Positions 17,967 through 27,759 of a stretch of 64,000 bases of DNA are shown in pieces. The first letter of the stretch is position 1. Each line of letters opens with the position of its first letter. The position numbers and the translations under genes are program-made. Location of the stretch: positions 1 through 64,000 of the forward strand of contig CALODL010000011.1 of NCBI GenBank assembly GCA_942492115.1, in the 5' to 3' direction. The notes beneath the pieces were generated by a model, which saw nothing but the letters and a program-made list of their open reading frames with translations, was not told where the DNA came from and did not search any database. The DNA comes from CALODL01 sp942492115 (GTDB taxonomy: Bacteria > Planctomycetota > Phycisphaerae > UBA1845 > CAIVHJ01).

Positions 17967-19634
17967 ATGCTCACACGCACACTGGTCAGTGTCCTGATCG
18001 TCAGTGGTGTCATGGCCACGGCCGCTTCGGCGGATTGGAGTCGTTTCCGCGGGCCCAATGGATCGGGGGTCGCCACCGATGGTGCGTCCACCCCGGTCAC
18101 CTGGGGCGCGTCGGCCAACGTCAAGTGGAAGACGGCCCTGCCCGGCGCCGGGGTCTCGTGTCCGATCATCGTCGGGGATCGCGTTTACGTGACGTGCTAC
18201 TCCGGATATGGCCTCGATCGCGAAAACCCGGGCGACATGAGCAAGCTCAAACGCCACGTCGTCGCAGTCGATCGGGCCACCGGCAGCATCGCGTGGAACA
18301 AGACCATCGATGCAGTTCTTCCCGAGGACCCGTACGAGGGTATCGGTGTACCGGCCCATGGCTACGCGTCGAGCACGCCCGTGTCCGATGGTCAAAACGT
18401 CTATGTGTTCTTTGGCAAGACCGGAGCCCTGGCGTTCGATCCGTCTGGCAAACAACTGTGGCATACCAACCTCGGCAAAGAGTCCGATCCGCGCAAATGG
18501 GGTTCGGCCTCCAGCCCGATCCTGTACAAGAACTACGTGATCGTCCCGGCGACGGCGGAGAGCGAATCCCTGGTGGCCCTCGACAAATCCACGGGCAAGG
18601 AAGTCTGGCGGGCGGAGGCCTCCGGCTTCGCGAACTCGTGGTGTACGCCGATCCTGGTCAATGCTGGCGACGGGCGCACGGACCTGGTGATCGGGGTCAC
18701 CGATGAGGTGTGGGGCTTCAACCCCGACAATGGCAAGCTGCGGTGGTACGCTGAGGGTGCCAAAGCCGGCTCGTACTGCTCGAGCCTGGTCAGTCAGGAT
18801 GGCGTGGCCTATTCCATCGAGGGCCGCAGCGGAAAATCCATGGCGATCAAGGTTGGTGGGAAGGGTGACGTGACCACGACGCACGTCGCGTGGACCGGCA
18901 AGGACTCCGCCCGTTTCGGTTCGCCGATCATCCACGAGAACCGCCTGTTCAGTTGCGCGAATGGCATCGCGACCGTCATCGATGCAACCACCGGCAAGAA
19001 GATCAAGCAAGCGCGCATGCGTGGCGGGCAGGGCGGCGCGGGGGGCCGGATGGGCGGCGATTACTCGTCGCCGATCCTTGCTGACGGCAAGCTGTACTAT
19101 GTGCGGCAGTCGGGCGATTTCTTCGTACTCAAAGCCGACGATACTCTCGAGCAGTTGGCGGTCAACCGTCTGGCAACAGAAGACGAAGAGTTCAGCGCGA
19201 CCCCGTCAGTCGCCGGCGGAGAGCTGTTCGTGCGGTCCAACAAGACGCTGTACTGTGTCGCCAAGATGGGCCAGACCGTTCCGGCCGGGGAACAGGTGGC
19301 TATCGCCGAGGTCGCGGACGATGACGGCGAAGGCGAACGAGGCGGCCGGGATGGCCGCGGTCGAGGGGGACGTCGCCGGATGGATCCTGAGCAGATGTTC
19401 AAAGATCGCGATACCAACGGTGACGGAAAACTCAGCCGCGAGGAACTTCCCGAACGTATGCGTGGGGCCATGGACGACATGGATAAAGACAAGGACGGCA
19501 GCCTGAGCAAGCAGGAGTTGACCGACGGCATGCGCAACTTCCGCGGTCGCGGCCGAGGTGGGCGTGGCGGTCGCGGTGGTGGCGAAAGTGACAATCGGCC
19601 CAAGCGTCCGGCGCGTCCGGCGCTCGAGGTGTGA
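17967..19634 (+). CDS. Secreted PQQ-like beta-propeller protein with C-terminal EF-hands and an RG-rich tail
   Basis: The ATG at 17967 follows an AAGGA site and opens a signal peptide ending in ATAASA. Residues of about 25-440 form a PQQ/pyrrolo-quinoline-type propeller (WSRFRGPNGSG, repeated W and DxxTGK blade ends such as VDRATGSIAW and LDKSTGKEVW). Two EF-hand loops follow (DRDTNGDGKLSREE and DKDKDGSLSKQE), and the last 40 residues are rich in RG/GG. This family is common in planctomycetes; many members are thought to be non-enzymatic scaffolds rather than quinoprotein dehydrogenases. Calcium binding is likely from the loops. Confidence 0.88.
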   Translation: MLTRTLVSVLIVSGVMATAASADWSRFRGPNGSGVATDGASTPVTWGASANVKWKTALPGAGVSCPIIVGDRVYVTCYSGYGLDRENPGDMSKLKRHVVAVDRATGSIAWNKTIDAVLPEDPYEGIGVPAHGYASSTPVSDGQNVYVFFGKTGALAFDPSGKQLWHTNLGKESDPRKWGSASSPILYKNYVIVPATAESESLVALDKSTGKEVWRAEASGFANSWCTPILVNAGDGRTDLVIGVTDEVWGFNPDNGKLRWYAEGAKAGSYCSSLVSQDGVAYSIEGRSGKSMAIKVGGKGDVTTTHVAWTGKDSARFGSPIIHENRLFSCANGIATVIDATTGKKIKQARMRGGQGGAGGRMGGDYSSPILADGKLYYVRQSGDFFVLKADDTLEQLAVNRLATEDEEFSATPSVAGGELFVRSNKTLYCVAKMGQTVPAGEQVAIAEVADDDGEGERGGRDGRGRGGRRRMDPEQMFKDRDTNGDGKLSREELPERMRGAMDDMDKDKDGSLSKQELTDGMRNFRGRGRGGRGGRGGGESDNRPKRPARPALEV

Positions 19635-19688
19635 GTCACAGCGTTGCCAATCACGGTCTTTCGAGTTCACCGACCACAGCGTGTGTGG

Positions 19689-20291
19689 CTAAGCGTTGCG
19701 CTGTCGCCTGGGTATGAAGCGGCCCGTTGTGGCCATGTAGTCCTCGTATGCCGCACCGAAGCGTATGCACAGATTGCGCTCCTCGATGGTCGTCCGCTTG
19801 ACCAGCAGGGTCATGGTGAGCAGGCCGCTCAATCCGATGACCCAATTGGCCGTGACCAATGTGTTGGCGATGACTGCCAGCGCGCAGGCCACGTAGAACG
19901 GATGGCGTACGTAACGGTACGGGCCGCTCGTAACCAGTGTGTGCTGGGCGCGGGTCACCACGGTATCGGTGATGTTCTTGCCCAGCGCCCTGAAACTGAA
20001 GATAAACAGCAGGCCTCCGAGAACGCCGATACCCACCCCGACCCACCGGACAGCGGCAGGCAGTGGCAAGGCTGACCAGGTCATCCACGCCGGACTGATG
20101 GCAAATGCGATGACCCCCAGGATTCCGACGGCGGCGATCGGGCGGAGCGTCAACAGAATGAACAGGCCTTCTTCCCGCCGATCGATGTGGTCCCCCGCCG
20201 CGTGGGCCTTGAGTCGGTGGTAGAGTCCGAAGGGCATGATCGTGACCAGTCCGACGACGATGATGAATCTGAATGTCTGATCCTCGGGCAT
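19689..20291 (-). CDS. Isoprenylcysteine carboxyl methyltransferase-like membrane protein
   Basis: The 200-residue protein starts MPEDQTFRFI and has five to six hydrophobic helices. The C-terminal half holds the family signature: TSGPYRYVRHPFY, then a helix, then RTTIEERNLCIRFGAAYEDY. This is the SAM-binding part of ICMT/PEMT-like methyltransferases. The substrate may be a lipid or small thiol; it is not determined by sequence. The start lies five bases after the stop of the MFS gene on the same strand, so the two form an operon. Confidence 0.85.
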   Translation of the reverse strand: MPEDQTFRFIIVVGLVTIMPFGLYHRLKAHAAGDHIDRREEGLFILLTLRPIAAVGILGVIAFAISPAWMTWSALPLPAAVRWVGVGIGVLGGLLFIFSFRALGKNITDTVVTRAQHTLVTSGPYRYVRHPFYVACALAVIANTLVTANWVIGLSGLLTMTLLVKRTTIEERNLCIRFGAAYEDYMATTGRFIPRRQRNA

Positions 20292-20295
20292 GTCG

Positions 20296-21624
20296 CTATC
20301 CTGAATGAACTGTTGTGGATTCCGATGGTCGCTGCGGAACGCGCACCGCCAGGCCGGCGCAGGCGACGGGCAGGCTGAGCGCCGCGAAGACCCACAGTGC
20401 GCCGGTGTAGCCGATGTGCGTGGCCATCCAGGCCGTGAGAAACGGACCGACGGACGTGCCCGCAACCATTGTGAAAGTCAAAGAAGCACGGATCGAACCG
20501 TGATGGGGGCGTCCGAAGAACCGGGCGAAGAATGTTCCGGATGACACGAACATCAGCGCCTGGCTGATGGCCAACAACACGACAGCGGTCCAGGCCAGGG
20601 TCTTGTCGCTGGCGATTGCAAAGCACGCACACGCCGCGCCCAGAAACAGTGTCGCCGGGGCGATGATCCAGCGCGGGGTGAGTCGATCCGTGAGGATGCC
20701 CGCAAGCGGTACACAGACAGCTGAAGCCACCCCGAACAGCGCCAGCAATTGATCGTCTGCACCGGGCCCCAGGCCCGCGCGGATCGTCAGTTTCCCGAGA
20801 AGAAACACGAACGCCGTTCCGACCAGCGCGTTGAGGGTCATCGCCAGCGTGACGAGCCAGTAGGCAGATGTCCGCATGGCCTCGGTACGGGTGAAGCAGA
20901 TCTCGTCGTCGGCCGCCGGTGGGTCGTCCACCAGATCGATCGGCTGGGGTTGCTCGAGAGCCGCGCCGGCGATCAGTTCGGCATCGGGGTGCGCGTGTGG
21001 GTGGCGGATGGCCGGGGGTCCATCAGCTGGAGGTACCCCATCGACATGCTGCCCGATTTCTTCGGGATAGTTGCGATGGAAGATGATGACCAGCGGGAGC
21101 ACGGCCGCTGCCACGCCGGCCCCGAGGAGGCCGTAGGCGACGCGCCATCCGGTGTGGTCGATGAGCTGGGTGACGATTGGTGGTAACAGGAGGATCGCAA
21201 TGGGCATGGCGAACGATTTGATTCCGGTGGCCGTGCCGAGGCGTTTTTCGAACCACATCGCCGTTGAATGACTGGCCGACAGGCCCAGCACGCCCTGCCC
21301 GGTGAACCGCAGGCAGAAATAACACATACCCAACGTCATCGGTCCCGAAGCGAAGCCGATCAGCCAGCAGGACAATCCCAGGGCGGCGGCTGACAGTCCC
21401 ATCACGATACGCGGCCCGAAGCGATCTGCGAGCGGGCCAATGTAGAGCAGCGGGATCGCGGCCAGAAAGGTAGCGATGCCATAGGCCGCCGTCAACGTTG
21501 TATCCTCGAGGCCAAGATCAGCTTCAATCGCCGAGCTGAACTTGCCCACGAGGAACGACTGTCCGGGGGATGTGGCGATCGTGGCCACCATGCCAATGAT
21601 CAGAATGACCCATCCGTAGAACAC
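20296..21624 (-). CDS. MFS transporter, possibly of the monocarboxylate/oxalate-formate type
   Basis: The N-terminus FYGWVILIIGMVAT is typical of the OFA and monocarboxylate branch of the major facilitator superfamily. Twelve hydrophobic segments can be traced, with GPLADRFGPRIVMG in the loop between helices 2 and 3 and GILTDRLTPRWI in the second half. The frame is open further upstream, but that part reads as low-complexity Arg/Ser sequence. A GTG at 21624 just ahead of the first helix is my preferred start; it is not certain. It is divergent from the GNAT-TrhO-RluA gene. The exported or imported substrate is unknown. Confidence 0.82.
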   Translation of the reverse strand: MFYGWVILIIGMVATIATSPGQSFLVGKFSSAIEADLGLEDTTLTAAYGIATFLAAIPLLYIGPLADRFGPRIVMGLSAAALGLSCWLIGFASGPMTLGMCYFCLRFTGQGVLGLSASHSTAMWFEKRLGTATGIKSFAMPIAILLLPPIVTQLIDHTGWRVAYGLLGAGVAAAVLPLVIIFHRNYPEEIGQHVDGVPPADGPPAIRHPHAHPDAELIAGAALEQPQPIDLVDDPPAADDEICFTRTEAMRTSAYWLVTLAMTLNALVGTAFVFLLGKLTIRAGLGPGADDQLLALFGVASAVCVPLAGILTDRLTPRWIIAPATLFLGAACACFAIASDKTLAWTAVVLLAISQALMFVSSGTFFARFFGRPHHGSIRASLTFTMVAGTSVGPFLTAWMATHIGYTGALWVFAALSLPVACAGLAVRVPQRPSESTTVHSG

Positions 21625-21730
21625 TGACGAGAGTGTAGCCGAACCGTCGCGACGCGACGAGACCGGCTGCGCTCGCGATCGAATTGGGGTATACTGCTGG
21701 ATTGCATTGTGGTCCTGGAGCGTCGCCCCG

Positions 21731-24004
21731 ATGACATCGATGAGCATGCAGCACAACATGGGTTCCACCGCGACCATTCGCGTGGCGGCCGAGGCCGATA
21801 TTCCGGCAATGCACCGAGTCCGGCAGAGCGTGCGCGAGAATGTTCTCTGTGAACGCAACAATGTTTGCCCGGACGACTATCGCGGATTGCTGCGCGACCA
21901 CGGCCGGGCCTGGGTCTGTGAGCTGGGCGATCGGATTGTCGGGTTCGCAGTGGCCGATCGCCGCAACAACTGCGTATGGGCGCTGTTCGTCGAGCCGGAT
22001 TACCAGTGTCGGGGCATCGGCCAGAATCTGCATGATACGGTGGTGGGTTGGATGTTCGACGACGGCGCGGATCGCCTGTGGTTGACCACCGCACCGGAGA
22101 CCCGCGCCGAACGTTTCTGCCGGCGGGCCCAATGGGTCCGTGCCGCTGTTACACCACGTCGTGTCGTGCGCTACGAGTTGACCCGTGAGGCCTGGCGTGG
22201 CGGCGGCGTGGTGACCGGCGAGTCGGTGGTCAACATTGCGGCCTACAAGTTCGTGGCCCTCGATGGTCTCAAGCCACTGCGGGACAGGTGGCTGGTCCTG
22301 ACGCGGCAGTTGGGCTTGCGTGGCACCGTGCTCATCAGCGCAGAGGGTATCAACATGTTCGTCGCGGGCAGCCGTGCGGCTGTCGACACTTTGCTTGCAG
22401 AGGTCCGTGGCGTACCGGGGCTCGCCGATCTCGAAGTCAAGGAGAGCTACAGTACCCATTTGCCGTTCAATCGCATGCTGGTCAAGATCAAAAAGGAGAT
22501 CATCGCCTTCGGTGTCGACGACATCGATCCGCGCGAACGGACTTCGCGTCGCGTGTCGGCCGACCAGTTGAAGGCGTGGCTCGATGCGGGCGAAGACCTG
22601 GTTTTACTCGACGTCCGCAACACGTTCGAATATGAGGTCGGTACGTTCGAGTCGGCCGTGCCAGTCGGCATTGATGATTTTCGGAATTTTCCCAACGCGG
22701 TTGGCCGATTGCCCGAGGCATTGAAGCACCGCAGAGTCGTGACCTTCTGCACCGGCGGTATCCGGTGTGAAAAGGCCGGCCCGCATCTCGAAAAACGCGG
22801 GTTCGAAGAGGTCTATCAACTCGACGGCGGCATTCTCAAGTACTTCGAACAGTGCGGTGGGGCCCACTATCGCGGCGAGTGCTTCGTGTTCGACAAGCGC
22901 GTGGCCCTCGACAGCGCGCTGCGCGAGACCGATACGATTCAGTGCTACGCATGCCAGGCGCCACTCACATCGCATGATCGACAATCACCACGTTTCAAGT
23001 ACGGTCGATCGTGTCCCCATTGCTACAAGTCGGAAGCCGATTGTTGGGCCGCGTTGCGTCCCGAGCGCCACGCCGCCATCGCGCACGTCACCACACCACT
23101 GCCTGGGAGTGTTCCGTACGACAACCACCGACCAGTACATGTGGCCTCGAAATTCGACGGCATGACGGTCATCGAATTTCTGGAAGCCGTGCGCACGCGG
23201 TTGACTCGTGCGGACTGGGCACGTAGCGCCGCCGCCGGTCAGTTGCACCTCGATGGTCGCCCGGTTGGCCTCGACGATGTGGTGGGCGCTGGCCAAACAC
23301 TCGTACACACGATGCCAGGAACCGTTGAGCCAAAGGTGAACGCGGCCATTCGCATTGTTTACGAAGACGATGCCATCGTGGTCATCGACAAACCGGCGCC
23401 GTTGCCCATGCATCCGTGCGGCCGATTCAATCGCAATACACTCAGTTGGATCCTTGAAAGAGTGTATCAACCACTGAAGCTGCGAATCGCGCATCGGTTG
23501 GATGCCAATACGACCGGCGTCGTCGTCATGAGCAAGACGCGTCGAATCGCCGGGCAACTGCAGCCACAGTTCGAGGACGGCCACGTGCACAAACGATACA
23601 TCGCGCGCGTTCACGGTCGCCCCGGCGCGGAACACTTTACCTCGACCACGGCCATTATGGCGTTGCCCAATCCTCAGGGGGCGCGCGTTCCCGAGGAGGA
23701 CGGTCTGCCGGCCCGCACCGATTTTACCGTGATCGGAGAATGCGCCGATGGGACCACCGTGGTCCAGGCCCGGCCGTTGACGGGGCGAACCAACCAGATC
23801 CGCATTCATCTGTGGGACCTCGGTCACGCAATCGTGGGTGATGAGCTGTACCTGCCCGATGGTCGGACGGGGACTTCTCAAACCCTGTTGCCTGGGGCTC
23901 CGCCGATGTGTCTACACGCGGAACGTCTCGAATTCGACCATCCGGTGACTGGGGAACGGGTGTCCTTCGAGGTTCCCGCGCCGTCCTGGGCGACGCCCTC
24001 CTGA
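21731..24004 (+). CDS. Three-part fusion: GNAT acetyltransferase, TrhO-like rhodanese, RluA-type pseudouridine synthase
   Basis: Residues of about 15-150 are a GNAT domain (FVEPDYQCRGIGQNLHD is the acetyl-CoA loop). Residues of about 165-440 match TrhO/UPF0176: a ferredoxin-like lead (GTVLISAEGINMFV), a rhodanese domain with catalytic C340 (TFCTGGIRCEKAG), and a Cys-rich tail (CYACQ, CPHCY). Residues of about 470-757 match RluA synthases, with catalytic D591 in AHRLDANTTGVV and GRTNQIRIHLW. TrhO makes 5-hydroxyuridine at U34 of tRNA, and RluA-type enzymes make pseudouridine, so both central domains modify RNA uridines. The GNAT domain could acetylate RNA or protein, which is inferred. A TATACT box lies at 21691; the ATG at 21731 has GGAG ten bases ahead. 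Confidence 0.9.
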   Translation: MTSMSMQHNMGSTATIRVAAEADIPAMHRVRQSVRENVLCERNNVCPDDYRGLLRDHGRAWVCELGDRIVGFAVADRRNNCVWALFVEPDYQCRGIGQNLHDTVVGWMFDDGADRLWLTTAPETRAERFCRRAQWVRAAVTPRRVVRYELTREAWRGGGVVTGESVVNIAAYKFVALDGLKPLRDRWLVLTRQLGLRGTVLISAEGINMFVAGSRAAVDTLLAEVRGVPGLADLEVKESYSTHLPFNRMLVKIKKEIIAFGVDDIDPRERTSRRVSADQLKAWLDAGEDLVLLDVRNTFEYEVGTFESAVPVGIDDFRNFPNAVGRLPEALKHRRVVTFCTGGIRCEKAGPHLEKRGFEEVYQLDGGILKYFEQCGGAHYRGECFVFDKRVALDSALRETDTIQCYACQAPLTSHDRQSPRFKYGRSCPHCYKSEADCWAALRPERHAAIAHVTTPLPGSVPYDNHRPVHVASKFDGMTVIEFLEAVRTRLTRADWARSAAAGQLHLDGRPVGLDDVVGAGQTLVHTMPGTVEPKVNAAIRIVYEDDAIVVIDKPAPLPMHPCGRFNRNTLSWILERVYQPLKLRIAHRLDANTTGVVVMSKTRRIAGQLQPQFEDGHVHKRYIARVHGRPGAEHFTSTTAIMALPNPQGARVPEEDGLPARTDFTVIGECADGTTVVQARPLTGRTNQIRIHLWDLGHAIVGDELYLPDGRTGTSQTLLPGAPPMCLHAERLEFDHPVTGERVSFEVPAPSWATPS

Positions 24005-24028
24005 CCTCCCCGGTGGACACCGGCCGGA

Positions 24029-24715
24029 TCAACCATCGTAGCGATAGCCTACCCCATGCACCGTACGTATGATGACCGGTGACTTGGGGTCTCGTTCGAT
24101 GCGCTTGCGCAACTGCGAGACATGCTGATCGAGTGTTCGACTGCTGGCGATATACAGATCGCCCCAGCAATGATCGAAAATGACATTGCGCGACAGCGCT
24201 ACACCACGATTGTCGTGCAGCAGACTCAGGATACTGATGTCGCGCAGGCTCAGCTCTATGGTCGTGTCGCCGCGCCGAGCGCGCAGTTCGTGCGGGTAGA
24301 TATCGAGGTCGCCCATGTGTAGCACGGTTGCGGTGGTGGACTCATGGGTCGCTGAAAAGCATCGGCGGGTCACGGCGCGGATTCGCGCGACGACTTCCTG
24401 CACACCAAAAGGCTTTACGATGTAGTCGTCGGCGCCCAGCTCGAGGCCCACGACTTTGTCGATCTCCTCGGACTTGGCGCTGATGAAGATGATCGGCACG
24501 GTGGGCCGGGCAGCGCGCATGGCCTTGCATACTTCATAACCGCTGGCCTTGGGCATCATGATATCGAGGCACACGAAATCAGGGGTTGCGCTGCTGAACA
24601 ACGCGAGCGCGGCTTCCCCGTCAGCCGCGTGAATAACCTGGTAGCCTTCGCGCTCGAGGATCTCGGCCAGGCCATCGCGAATGAGTTGATCGTCTTCAGC
24701 CAGTAAGACTTTCAC
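24029..24715 (-). CDS. OmpR/PhoB-type response regulator
   Basis: The 228-residue protein has a receiver with acidic pocket D8/D9 and phospho-acceptor D51 (FVCLDIMMPKASG), switch residues (FISAKSEE) and lysine (DDYIVKPFG). A winged-helix DNA-binding domain follows (ELSLRDISILSLL, SRTLDQHVSQLRKRIE, IIRTVHGVGYRYDG). The start is GTG, overlapping the kinase stop by four bases, so translation is coupled. It is the likely binder of the 11-bp phased repeats at 27711-27759. Confidence 0.93.
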   Translation of the reverse strand: MKVLLAEDDQLIRDGLAEILEREGYQVIHAADGEAALALFSSATPDFVCLDIMMPKASGYEVCKAMRAARPTVPIIFISAKSEEIDKVVGLELGADDYIVKPFGVQEVVARIRAVTRRCFSATHESTTATVLHMGDLDIYPHELRARRGDTTIELSLRDISILSLLHDNRGVALSRNVIFDHCWGDLYIASSRTLDQHVSQLRKRIERDPKSPVIIRTVHGVGYRYDG

Positions 24716-26271
24716 GTCGTTGCCTCGATTGATGTCAAGGGCGTGTGCAATGTAACCTCAAAACGGGCGCCCGTTTCCGATGCGGTCAGGCAGACGTCGC
24801 CGCCGTGCAACCGCGCCAGTTCCCGGGCGATCGGCAGACCGATGCCCGTGCCCGGTGCGTCCGAGATACGATCGGACACGCGGTGGAACGGGTCAAAGAT
24901 CCTGTCACGGTGGTGCCCGGGGATGCCCGGGCCGTGATCGCACACCACGATCGTCGTCGTCGCGCCGTCTTGACAACTGCAAATCTCCAGGCGCTCTCCG
25001 GCAGATGCATATTTCTCGACGTTGTTGATGAGATTGCCCAGAATCTGTTCGACGGCATCGACGTCAACCTCGACGAGGTGACCGGCGCCGGCGTCAACGG
25101 TCACGTCGATTCCGCAGCGGTTCAGAGTCGGGCTGAAGTGCGTGACCACTGCGGTGATGATGTCATCGACCACGGCCGGTCGCGGGCGGACGCTCAGCTG
25201 TTGACGCTGGGACTGCGCAAACGTCAGGACGTTGCCGATGAGCCGGCTGAGTCGCTGACTCTCATCGACAATGATTCCCAAATGCTTGCGGTGCGCAGTG
25301 TCATGCGGGCCGGCCGCTGCCAGGTCGCGCTCCAGCAGTTCTGCGTACATACGTATGTTCGTCAGCGGCGTCTTGAGTTCGTGTGACACCTGGTTTACGA
25401 AACTGACCCGGTGTGTGGCTTCGCGCGTCCGCCGGTTGTACTCGCGGCAGAACCATGCTCCGCCGATCACCATGACGACGACCGTCGCAGCCAGAGCTGA
25501 GAGCATACTGAGGTAAGTCGTTCGACCTACCGCGGTCAAGGCAGTCGTGTCCCCGAAGTGTTGCAGTCGCCATGATGCGAGCGGTGGATGAGCCACCCAT
25601 TCCTGCAAGGGGGTCTCGTTTTCTGCGGGTTCATACATCCCCCAGCGATACACGGGTCGGCCGGTCGAGTCCACGAGGCATGTGCACGCGCTGGGCGACA
25701 TTCCACGTGCGGCGCTGACCTCCGTAGTCGGAAGACGTTCAATGAGGTCGGCCATCCACCGGGCCCGAGGTAGCAGCACGCCCCTGACCACGCCATCGTT
25801 ATTTCGCTGGTAATAAATCAGATGCAGACCTGGGCCGTGGAAGCGTTCGAGCCATCCGGTCGCCACAGTCGCCTGCCTGCCTTCCCGGGTACCTGCGTGT
25901 ATGAGGCTGTTGTCAACGAACAACGCGCCAAAGTCCTCGAGGAAACGGCGCTCGGAATCATTCAATGGGCCGCGGGTGTCCGGATGAAGCAGCGCGCCGC
26001 TGGGATGAATGACGAAGATCTGGGCGACCAGCGGGTGATCACGTACGGTCTCGCGGATCGCCGCCGCGTCGAGCGGCATGGCGTCCAGGAGCCGGGCCAG
26101 CGCGACCTGCTGTTCATCGAAGTAGGTGCGGAGGATACGATCGGAGTCCTGCAGTCGGGCGGACAGCAGGTTGCGCATGCGCTGTTGCGCCATCGCGTGC
26201 TCGTCGCGCGCCAGCCGCCAGCCGATCACGACGATGACGGCCAGCGGCAGGCACACGAACAGCCAGAACAT
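24712..26271 (-). CDS. Membrane sensor histidine kinase, partner of the response regulator
   Basis: Two membrane helices (MFWLFVCLPLAVIVVIGW and MLSALAATVVVMVIGGAWF) flank a periplasmic region of about 270 residues with no recognised domain. HisKA carries H297 in VSHELKTPLTNIRMYAELL. The ATPase part has the N box (ILGNLINNVEKYA) and G boxes (DHGPGIPGHH, GTGIGLPIARELARLHGG). The frame is open far upstream into the previous gene, but the ATG at 26271 directly precedes the first helix, and an AGGAGG lies 25-30 bases ahead. It sits 13 bases after the VWA gene stop. The three genes form one operon. Confidence 0.9.
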   Translation of the reverse strand: MFWLFVCLPLAVIVVIGWRLARDEHAMAQQRMRNLLSARLQDSDRILRTYFDEQQVALARLLDAMPLDAAAIRETVRDHPLVAQIFVIHPSGALLHPDTRGPLNDSERRFLEDFGALFVDNSLIHAGTREGRQATVATGWLERFHGPGLHLIYYQRNNDGVVRGVLLPRARWMADLIERLPTTEVSAARGMSPSACTCLVDSTGRPVYRWGMYEPAENETPLQEWVAHPPLASWRLQHFGDTTALTAVGRTTYLSMLSALAATVVVMVIGGAWFCREYNRRTREATHRVSFVNQVSHELKTPLTNIRMYAELLERDLAAAGPHDTAHRKHLGIIVDESQRLSRLIGNVLTFAQSQRQQLSVRPRPAVVDDIITAVVTHFSPTLNRCGIDVTVDAGAGHLVEVDVDAVEQILGNLINNVEKYASAGERLEICSCQDGATTTIVVCDHGPGIPGHHRDRIFDPFHRVSDRISDAPGTGIGLPIARELARLHGGDVCLTASETGARFEVTLHTPLTSIEATT

Positions 26272-26284
26272 CACGAGACGCAGC

Positions 26285-27644
26285 TTACTCAGAGCCGTCC
26301 TCCTTGTGGGTGGGCTTTTGCAGGCGGCCGGAACGGTCCTGGTATTGCTTGTCACGCATGCCCTTGCGTGTTTTGTTCCACGCCGTGTCGTCGAGTTGGC
26401 CAGCCTGCGAGCGGTTATCCAGGGCCCGCTCCTTGAGCTCCTCCGACTCGAACTCCACCGCATTGATCATCAGGAATGCGTCGTTGCCATCGAGGACGCT
26501 CTGGGCCTCGGTGATCTTGCCCGCGTCGCGCAGAACCACGGCCCGCTCGTTCTCGATGTTCGCAATCTGGAGGACCGCCTCAGTCATGACCGGCACGTTG
26601 ACACTGTTCTTGACTGCTTCACTCGACGCGTCGAACTGCACTGCTACTGAACCGTTCAAGCGATCGGTGATGCGGGTTTGCATGTTGGCATAGGTCACCT
26701 CAACATCGGCGACGGGGCGCGACACGGGCTCGGCTACGCCAGGAACTTCGATCTCGAGGAGAATGTACTTTTCCTCGGCGCTGTACAACTGGTTGAGCTG
26801 AACCACGACGTTCTGGCCGTTGATGTCGCCGTCGACGCCAAGCAGGCGGACGGGCCTGACACCGGGGGCGCAACGGATGGTGATGGCGATTTCCTGGGCC
26901 ACGACAGACAGCACATCCCCGAATTCGCGCTTGAACACGGCGGTGAGGTCGGTGGCCTCTTCGACGAACACGTGATTGCCATCGCTGTGGCGCGCCAACT
27001 CGAACATGAGGTCTTCGTTATACCCCAGGCCCAGCCCCAGAGTGGACACTGCAATTCCTTCTTTCATCAACGACCTGCCCAACTGCGCGAGGTCGGCAGG
27101 CGCTGAAGGGCCCACATTGGCCAAGCCGTCCGACAGCAGGATGACGCGACTGACTCTGTTGCGGTCGAGAAACTTGCGCACCTCGGCGGCCGCCTTGCTG
27201 ACGCCCGCGAACAATGCGGTGTTGCCGCCGGCCTGGATGCTGTGGATGGCGCTGCGGAACATGGCTTTGTCGGTCAGCCTGGTTGCCGGAACAACGACCT
27301 GGACGGTGCTGTCGTACGCGACGACCGATACGATGTCGCGGGTGTCGAGGCGGTCGAGAGATTGGATCGCAGCCAGTTTGGCTTGTTCGAGTTTGTGGCC
27401 TGACATCGATCCCGACTTGTCGAGGACCAACGCAATATTGATCGGCGGCCTGTGCGTTGGCGCGGGGATCATCGGGCCCGTCAGGCCAATTTTGACATAG
27501 GTGCTGTGCGGCGCCGATCAGCAGGGTGGGATTGGCCAACGAGATGTCGAGGTTGGCCGAACGATTGTCAGTGGACGGCTTGGGCGCTCCAACGGCAAGA
27601 GCCGTCAAGGCCAGAACCAGCATCGGGCTTGCACTTCGAATCAT
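26285..27644 (-). CDS. Secreted VWA-domain protein (one frameshift near 27510)
   Basis: The ATG at 27644 has an AAGGAG site seven bases ahead and opens a signal peptide (MLVLALTALAVGAP). The first frame reads to NPTLLIGA, then the sensible reading passes to another frame at about 27505-27515: STYVKIGLTGPMIPAP, then the metal-site motif LDKSGSMSG. A single-base indel explains this. From 27472 the frame is open to the stop. The VWA domain (DxSxS, then LSDGLANVG) resembles Ca-activated-channel-like secreted proteins, followed by about 170 residues of C-terminal helical and beta region. It probably acts in the periplasm. The Pho-like box is 67 bases upstream. Confidence 0.82.
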
Positions 27645-27710
27645 GATTCACTCCTTCATGTTCATCGTCAGGTCGTTCAGATGGCTACACACCCAATCGT
27701 ATGATGGGCC

Positions 27711-27759
27711 TGTCACGGAGTGGTCAGATCGGTGTCACGGTCTTGTAAGAACTTTGTAA
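27711..27759 (-). promoter_or_regulatory. Five 11-bp phased half-sites (Pho-box-like) of the VWA/histidine kinase/regulator operon
   Basis: On the plus strand TGTCA (27711), GGTCA (27722), TGTCA (27733), TGTAA (27744) and TGTAA (27755) start at exact 11-base steps. TGTCA is the known half-site of enteric PhoB, and 11-base direct repeats are the usual footprint of OmpR/PhoB regulators. On the operon strand the last unit is followed after about nine bases by TACGAT, a plausible -10. This is the layout of Pho-activated promoters, where the box replaces the -35. The site is 67 bases upstream of the ATG at 27644. Which signal the kinase senses is not shown. Confidence 0.7.
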
